Source: JAXGTO01 sp040774885 (GTDB taxonomy: Bacteria > Actinomycetota > Coriobacteriia > Coriobacteriales > Eggerthellaceae). Taken from it: a stretch of 64,000 nucleotides of DNA. Location: the NCBI GenBank assembly GCA_040774885.1, contig JAXGTO010000001.1, positions 1-64,000 of the forward strand, read 5' to 3'. The position numbers and the translations under genes were made by a program. Below, piece after piece: positions 60,002 to 64,000 of this stretch (position 1 is the stretch's first letter; each line of letters starts with the position of its first letter). Under the pieces are notes generated by a model. It was not told the origin of the DNA and did no database searches. It saw nothing but the letters and a program-made list of their open reading frames with translations.

Positions 60002-60865
60002 TCAATACACGCGGCCCAAGGTGACGCAGCGGATTTCCGTTGCCCCTTGGGCCGCGAGTTCTTTTGCCGCCGCATTCAAGGTGGCGCCGGTGGTGAAAAC
60101 ATCGTCTGAAACGATCACCGTCCGGCCTTCCAGTTCGTTTCTCGCTTCGTTGGTGCAGGTTAGAGCACCTGTCATGTTCGCGAATCTTTGGGCCCTCGTC
60201 AGTTTTCTCTGATCGCTTGCCTTTGGGCGATTGAATAAAGCGACGGTGCGCGTTCCCATCATGGTTCCCAGCGCTTTTGCAAGCTCAAGGCCGTGGTCGA
60301 ATCCGCGACGCCGCACGGCGATGCCGGTGTCGGGAATGTAGGTGAGCAGTGGGTCATCATCCAGCCAGTGGGGCGGGATGGCATTTCCCATGCAGCAGGC
60401 TATGAAGGCGTGAAGTCCGCGTTCTCCTCCATCCTTGTACAAGGTGATGAGGCGCGATGTTGCGTCGTCGAGCATAAGGGCGCTCGCGCAGGCTTCGAAA
60501 GCGAATCGGTTCGATCCGGTGTCACGCAAAGGAAAGGGACCGCACTCGGTGCATTGCCGCTTGCCCCAAGGCGCTCCGCACAGGGGGCAGGCTTGCCATT
60601 GGTCGATGAACGGCAAAGACATCAGGCAGTTTCGGCACAGAAAGGTGCCGGGTTCATCGCATAGCGCGCATCGTGTGGGATACAGGGCTTCCGTCATCGT
60701 GTCCGCTGTTGCCCTGCATAAAGACCTGAGGGCAAGAAGCGCCTGTGCGGCGAAGGACGCTTCGTCTGCTGCGATGCTTGCAGGCTCGGGGGCGAGGGAG
60801 GTCCGTGCAGCGAAGGACGTTGCATCCGGTTGCCGTTCCATCCATCGCTGTCCCTTTGATGGCAT
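60002..60865 (-). CDS. comF: ComF-family phosphoribosyltransferase-like protein
   Basis: A 287-residue ComF/ComFC protein. The double zinc finger reads CALCDEPGTFLCRNCL and CPLCGAPWGKRQCTEC, followed by the PRPP-binding loop VIVSDDVFTTGATLNAAA. In competent bacteria ComFC takes part in DNA uptake; many non-competent species also have it. The N-terminal extension of about 60 residues (Ala and Arg rich) before ALYPTRCALC is unusual, so the true start could be later, such as 60841. It is convergent with the GT2 gene (8-base gap). Upstream on the opposite strand is the candidate structured RNA. Confidence 0.85.
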   Translation of the reverse strand: MPSKGQRWMERQPDATSFAARTSLAPEPASIAADEASFAAQALLALRSLCRATADTMTEALYPTRCALCDEPGTFLCRNCLMSLPFIDQWQACPLCGAPWGKRQCTECGPFPLRDTGSNRFAFEACASALMLDDATSRLITLYKDGGERGLHAFIACCMGNAIPPHWLDDDPLLTYIPDTGIAVRRRGFDHGLELAKALGTMMGTRTVALFNRPKASDQRKLTRAQRFANMTGALTCTNEARNELEGRTVIVSDDVFTTGATLNAAAKELAAQGATEIRCVTLGRVY

Positions 60866-61080
60866 CCTTTCGGGCCTCCCTCCAACATATCGAGTGTCGC
60901 ATGGATTCCGCTGCAATGGTCTTGCGGCAATCTTGCATCGCTCTTGCAACGGGCTTTCGGGCATCTTGCATTCGGTTTGACGCTATGCTGCCGATGCGCT
61001 GATGCCTGCGATGTTTCTGTATGCTTCAAGCGATAGAAATGCGTTCTTTGTTTCAGTCCAAAATTCCTACACAGCTCTTC

Positions 61081-61089
61081 TGATAAAAT
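61081..61089 (+). promoter_or_regulatory. extended -10 promoter for the 61.1-kb RNA
   Basis: TGATAAAAT (TG-A-TAAAAT). The expected start is about 61096, three bases before the first strand of the 11-bp helix. Confidence 0.45.
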
Positions 61090-61096
61090 CACTCGA

Positions 61097-61337
61097 GAGC
61101 TTCTTCCGGGTCTGTAGTTGCGGGGTTTTCGAACCCTTATTCCATGGCAGATGCGGTCGAAAGGATCCACGTAAGTCGCTTCAACACGATGAGCATGGCG
61201 CATTCTAGAGGTAAGACGCACCGCCTGAACAACGAATGCTGCGGAACCATTTCCGCACAGGCGAGAGGGTGACGGGTGCAAGCTCGGCTCCAGTGCGCGA
61301 GTGTGGGGGCAAAGACTAGGTCAGCCGGAAGAAGCAC
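61097..61337 (+). ncRNA. candidate structured RNA (about 240 nt) between comF and a solute-binding lipoprotein
   Basis: GCTTCTTCCGG (61099-61109) and CCGGAAGAAGC (61325-61335) pair perfectly over 11 bp and close a domain of about 240 nt. Inside are GGGTT-TTCG-AACCC (61123-61136), with a stable UUCG loop, and a compound helix: CGCCTG (61222-61227) with CAGGCG (61258-61263), stacked on TGCGGAA-CCAT-TTCCGCA (61240-61257). The 5' strand begins at the predicted transcription start. No coding gene is convincing in it. It may be a stand-alone RNA of the raiA type, which is known near comF genes in Firmicutes and Actinobacteria, or a leader RNA of the lipoprotein gene 41 bases downstream. Confidence 0.5.
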
Positions 61338-61377
61338 GTTCAATTTGAAAACGAGAGTATCGAGAGGTGTTCGCTGG

Positions 61378-62310
61378 ATGAAGCGGGTTTTCGCGCTGGT
61401 CGCTGCAGTATCCATGTCATTGCTGGTCGTCTTCGCATTGGGGGGTTGTTCTTCCACCTCCGGATCGTACGAACCCGAACAGCAAACGCCCACCGTCACT
61501 ACGCCGACCATAGGCGAGGATGGGACGCTGCGCGTTGGGGTCAACGCTTCGAAGGCTCCGTTCGCCATGCAGTCGTCAGGAGATATCGTGGGCATCGATG
61601 TCGATGTCGCTTCGGCTATCGCCGATCAAATGGGCCTCAAACTCTCTTTGGTCGATGTGGGCAATGATCCTGAAGGGGCGCTTGATTCGGGCAAGGTCGA
61701 CATCGTCATGGGCATCGACAAAAACTCTTCTTCATCGTACAAAGGCTGGCTTTCCGACCCCTATCTATCCTCTTCGGTGGCCTTGTTCGGCACTTCGAGC
61801 GCAAAGACGCCTTCTTCCACGGGCTCTTCCAAGGTTGCGGCCCAGTCTTCTTCTACCAGTGCATGGGAAGTCACCAATCAGATGGGCGATTCGTCTCTTC
61901 AAGCGGTGTCCGATCTTGATACTGCGTTCAGCGATCTCCAGTCCGGGTCCGTCGACTACGTGGCAGCCGATGCGGTCATCGGGTCGTATGTGGTCTACTC
62001 TCAGGGATACGATGCCTCCATCGTTGCTCTCATGCAGCGTCCTGCAGGCTATTGCGTGGGTACTTCGTCTTCGAACAGCGAACTTAAAAGCGCGGTTACC
62101 TCGGCTCTCGACAATTTGTCCGACACCGGTGTTATCAACGTCATCGAGCAAAAGTGGCTCGGCACAACGCTCGATTTGTCCAGCGTGACCCTCACATCAG
62201 GCGCAACTTCTTCGAGCTCGAGCAAATCGAGCACCAGCAGTAGCAGCTCTTCCAGCAGCTCGTCGTCTTCGACTACCGGCACCGTAGGTTCCAACGCCGT
62301 CCAGCTGTAG
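61378..62310 (+). CDS. amino acid ABC transporter-type substrate-binding lipoprotein
   Basis: A 310-residue lipoprotein. Residues 1-24 are a signal peptide with lipobox ALGGC, so Cys24 would be lipidated. The SBP_bac_3 fold follows (TLRVGVNASKAPFAM, then GIDVDVASAIADQMGL and GKVDIVMGI), the family of polar amino-acid binding proteins. A Ser/Thr-rich linker near 140-165 and a C-terminal tail of about 40 residues that is almost all Ser and Thr are unusual. No permease or ATPase gene is in the window, so it is an orphan here. GAGAGG lies 10 bases before ATG 61378. Confidence 0.88.
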   Translation: MKRVFALVAAVSMSLLVVFALGGCSSTSGSYEPEQQTPTVTTPTIGEDGTLRVGVNASKAPFAMQSSGDIVGIDVDVASAIADQMGLKLSLVDVGNDPEGALDSGKVDIVMGIDKNSSSSYKGWLSDPYLSSSVALFGTSSAKTPSSTGSSKVAAQSSSTSAWEVTNQMGDSSLQAVSDLDTAFSDLQSGSVDYVAADAVIGSYVVYSQGYDASIVALMQRPAGYCVGTSSSNSELKSAVTSALDNLSDTGVINVIEQKWLGTTLDLSSVTLTSGATSSSSSKSSTSSSSSSSSSSSSTTGTVGSNAVQL

Positions 62311-62316
62311 GTTGGG

Positions 62317-62341
62317 TTCCGCTGTTCTACGAACAGCGGAA
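62317..62341 (+). terminator. hairpin after the lipoprotein gene
   Basis: TTCCGCTGTTC-TAC-GAACAGCGGAA, a perfect 11-bp stem 6 bases after the stop. There is no T-tract. Confidence 0.5.
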
Positions 62342-62365
62342 GACTCGACGCTGCGGCCCGCCATG

Positions 62366-62641
62366 GCATTCCGCCCGCTTCTTGTTCGGCGGGATGCATT
62401 CGTCGCGAAATCGCCCTTTTCTGCATCGAATTCGGGATAGTGTGGCGCGGTGCGGGCGAAAAAGCCGGCTTCTTTGCGGAAGATCGGCATACGGCCAGGT
62501 CGCGCTTGCCCACGGAGAGGACGCGGCGCCTCGATCCCCGCAATATCCCGAATTCCGTGCGCAAAACCCCGTTTTAGTGACGAATGGGGCTCCGCTCGGT
62601 TTGCGGTGCTCTTGCGAATACGTTTGTGAACGCATTCGCAA
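62366..62641. repeat. cluster of inverted repeats in a gene-free stretch
   Basis: Between the lipoprotein gene and the SUF genes (62311-62856) no gene is supported. A pair of 44-nt imperfect inverted repeats lies at 62398-62441 and 62542-62585; both contain ATTCGTC at the outside and the perfect 12-bp core GAATTCGGGATA / TATCCCGAATTC (62428-62439/62544-62555). Two local hairpins flank them: GCATTCCGCC / GGCGGGATGC (62366-62397, one T-G pair) and TTGCGAAT-A-CGTT / AACG-C-ATTCGCAA (62612-62641). Confidence 0.7.
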
Positions 62642-62805
62642 TGTGCGCTTTCCTTCGCGTATCGAGATGCCCTCAGCCGCGCGGCGGGGCAATCTGGGGC
62701 ACCGTGGCGGGCCTCGCTGACTTCGGTGGACCGGGGAGGTCTCGCTTGGATTGCGGATCTTTGGCGGGCGGCCTTTGCTTCGTTTAGCCGCCGATGGCCG
62801 GATAA

Positions 62806-62837
62806 ATAGAGAGCGCCCCGGATGGGGCGCTCTCTAT
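62806..62837 (-). terminator. terminator of the SUF genes (bidirectional)
   Basis: A perfect 14-bp stem ATAGAGAGCGCCCC / GGGGCGCTCTCTAT, loop GGAT. On the minus strand TTTATCC follows. It lies 19 bases past the SmsB-type gene. Confidence 0.85.
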
Positions 62838-62856
62838 TAGCTTGGTTGCGGCTGTG

Positions 62857-63786
62857 TTAGTTCAGGAAATCTTCCAGGATTTCGTCTTCGGCTTCCTTCT
62901 CGGTCAAGCCCAAGGTTTGCAGCTTGATGATCTGGTCGCCGGCGATCTTGCCGATGGCGGCTTCGTGCACCAGCATGGCGTCTTCGCAGTCGGCCTCGAT
63001 GCCGGGGATGGCCTTCACTTTGCCTTCGCCCATGATGATGGCGTCGCATTGCACATGGCCGCGGCATTGCGCCTCGCCGATGACCAGCGGGTTGAATACC
63101 TGGCTCGATTTATCCTTGGCAACGCTGCGGCTGATAACCTGGACGCTCGACTCGTCGCCCTTCAGCTCGAACTTCATGTTGCTGGTGGCCGTCTGGTCGT
63201 CATGGGTCATCAGCTTTTCGGTCAGCAGCAGCTTGGCGCCCGGCCCGAGTTCGCCATTGGTTTCACGCAGGGTAGAATTGACGCCACGCAGCTGCGTGAG
63301 CTCCATCTCGCAGAAGCTGTTCTCATCCATGAACACGTTGGTCACGGGGTTGAGGATGCGCACGCCGCCTTCGCCGCCTTCGCCGTAATGGTTCTCGACG
63401 TACTTCACACGGCTGTTCTTGCCGCAATAGAAGGTATGGATGCCGTCGTGCTGGCTTTTCTCGTGGCAGCCGTTGTGGATGCCGCAACCGGCCACGATGG
63501 TCACGTCGCAATCGTCGCCCACGTAAAAGGTGTTGTAAACGACGTCTTTCAGTCCGGCCTGCGTCACGATGACCGGGATGTACACGGTTTCACCGCGCGT
63601 GCCCGGTTTGATATGGATGTCGATGCCCGGCTGGTCGGTCTTGGTCGATATTTCGATGTTGGCCGATGAATGGCGTTCCACCAATTGGCCGTCCTTGCGG
63701 ATGTTGAACGCGCCGTTGGGCATTCCGTGCATGCCTGCGATGGTGGAAAGCAGCCCCTCATCGATGGGGGAAAGGTCTACCGCCAT
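62857..63786 (-). CDS. SUF system scaffold protein, SufB/D family (SmsB-like)
   Basis: A 309-residue SufB/SufD-family protein. The right-handed beta-helix core (TFYVGDDCDVTIVAGCGIHN, split as TFYVGDDCD and VAGCGIHN) and the C-terminal block HEAAIGKIAGDQIIKLQTLG are typical. The protein is much shorter than SufB (about 470), as in the two-gene SmsCB system of anaerobes and archaea. Several Cys (C103, C109 area, C247) could hold a cluster. AGGAGATTACC precedes ATG 63786. The ATPase gene lies just upstream. Confidence 0.88.
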   Translation of the reverse strand: MAVDLSPIDEGLLSTIAGMHGMPNGAFNIRKDGQLVERHSSANIEISTKTDQPGIDIHIKPGTRGETVYIPVIVTQAGLKDVVYNTFYVGDDCDVTIVAGCGIHNGCHEKSQHDGIHTFYCGKNSRVKYVENHYGEGGEGGVRILNPVTNVFMDENSFCEMELTQLRGVNSTLRETNGELGPGAKLLLTEKLMTHDDQTATSNMKFELKGDESSVQVISRSVAKDKSSQVFNPLVIGEAQCRGHVQCDAIIMGEGKVKAIPGIEADCEDAMLVHEAAIGKIAGDQIIKLQTLGLTEKEAEDEILEDFLN

Positions 63787-63810
63787 GGTAATCTCCTCAC
63801 TTTCCTGTGG

Positions 63811-64000
63811 CTAGCAATTGACGTTGATCTCGCCCACGTTGACACGTGTGGGCTCGGTCATTTGGCAAGTTGGGTTGGCGCGGGCGACGAACCCGAGTTT
63901 GGGCAGAAGCTCGTCGACGCTGCCGCGGTCTTCCACATGGCCGTCTTTGATCCAGATGATCTCGTCAGCCAGCTGGATGATGCGTTCTTGGTGGCTGATG
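63811..64000 (-). CDS. SUF system ATPase, SufC family (SmsC-like), C-terminal part
   Basis: The minus strand from the window end to TAG at 63811-63813 encodes 62 residues. ISHQERIIQLADEIIWI is the H-loop region and following helix of an ABC ATPase of the SufC family, then a C-terminal tail ending NVGEINVNC. The 5' part is outside the window. It is 24 bases upstream of the SufB/D-family gene, so both are one unit for Fe-S cluster assembly. Confidence 0.85.
   Translation of the reverse strand, partial: ISHQERIIQLADEIIWIKDGHVEDRGSVDELLPKLGFVARANPTCQMTEPTRVNVGEINVNC

Noticed and set aside
61144..61272. Small ORF of 42 codons upstream of the binding lipoprotein
   Set aside because: It has no ribosome binding site, no recognisable product and lies inside the base-paired RNA candidate.
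61097..61337. RNase P RNA or a T-box leader at the 61.1-kb structured region
   Set aside because: The universally conserved RNase P blocks (such as GAGGAAAGTCC and ACAGAA) and the T-box sequence are absent.
61316..61340. AGGTCAGCCGGAAGAAGC resembles the conserved core of the 4.5S SRP RNA (GGTCAG, GGAA tetraloop, AGCA)
   Set aside because: The stem closing the GGAA loop has only one good pair, and the same bases form the better 11-bp helix with 61099-61109.

Overview
The window looks like a chromosomal segment of a high-GC anaerobic actinobacterium, most likely class Coriobacteriia (Eggerthellaceae-like). The evidence is the mix of Gram-positive core gene order (Asp23-FakA-recG-rsmD-coaD, then DUF177-rpmF-plsX-rnc-smc-ftsY-ffh-rpsP-KH-rimM-trmD-lepB), a SepIVA-like gene between coaD and DUF177 as in Actinobacteria, a split transketolase, pyruvate phosphate dikinase with its DUF299 regulator, a minimal two-component SUF (SmsBC-type) system, and a BTAD/SARP-type regulator. 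Species cannot be fixed from the sequence alone. The window is densely coding and almost all genes are core housekeeping. No transposase, integrase, phage gene or CRISPR array is visible.

Layout. 1-4.7 kb: recN tail, then (minus) a metallo-beta-lactamase-fold hydrolase and CCA-adding enzyme, then an alpha/beta hydrolase and a NYN/LOTUS RNA-associated protein. 4.8-5.0 kb: tRNA-Gln and tRNA-Glu (minus). 5.2-21.5 kb, all plus: BTAD regulator, secA, prfB, split transketolase, ftsEX, S41 protease, RNase R, a MarR regulator, M42 peptidase, smpB and a small acidic coiled-coil protein. 21.5-22.45 kb: a gene-free, repeat-rich, locally AT-rich stretch with a 105-nt hairpin, a near-consensus promoter, nested palindromes and two kinds of 28-bp tandem repeats. 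It leads into a serine-hydrolase-like protein that has lost its catalytic residues and carries a C-terminal DUF302-like domain. 24.1-49.9 kb: rpmB (minus) and then the long plus-strand translation, secretion and envelope block, ending with glyQS and the PPDK regulator/PPDK pair. 50 kb: tmRNA (its partner smpB lies at 20.5 kb), then an HPt protein and a response regulator-GGDEF-EAL gene interrupted by an in-frame TAG. 52.5-64 kb: FMN reductase, murI, rdgB, tRNA-Pro, tRNA-Gly, SstT-like transporter, glutaredoxin-like protein, adenosylhomocysteinase, a GT2 glycosyltransferase, comF, a solute-binding lipoprotein, and the SUF-type SmsB plus the end of SmsC.

The observations most worth following are: a roughly 240-nt candidate structured RNA beside comF (61,097-61,337), closed by an 11-bp perfect helix that begins at the predicted transcription start; the pseudo-beta-lactamase/DUF302 fusion with its unusual upstream region; the FtsY protein whose acidic domain of about 190 residues is at the C terminus instead of the N terminus; the TAG-interrupted c-di-GMP gene; a MarR regulator with a Cys/His-rich insert and a perfect palindromic operator; and a release factor 2 with SPT in place of the SPF recognition motif.
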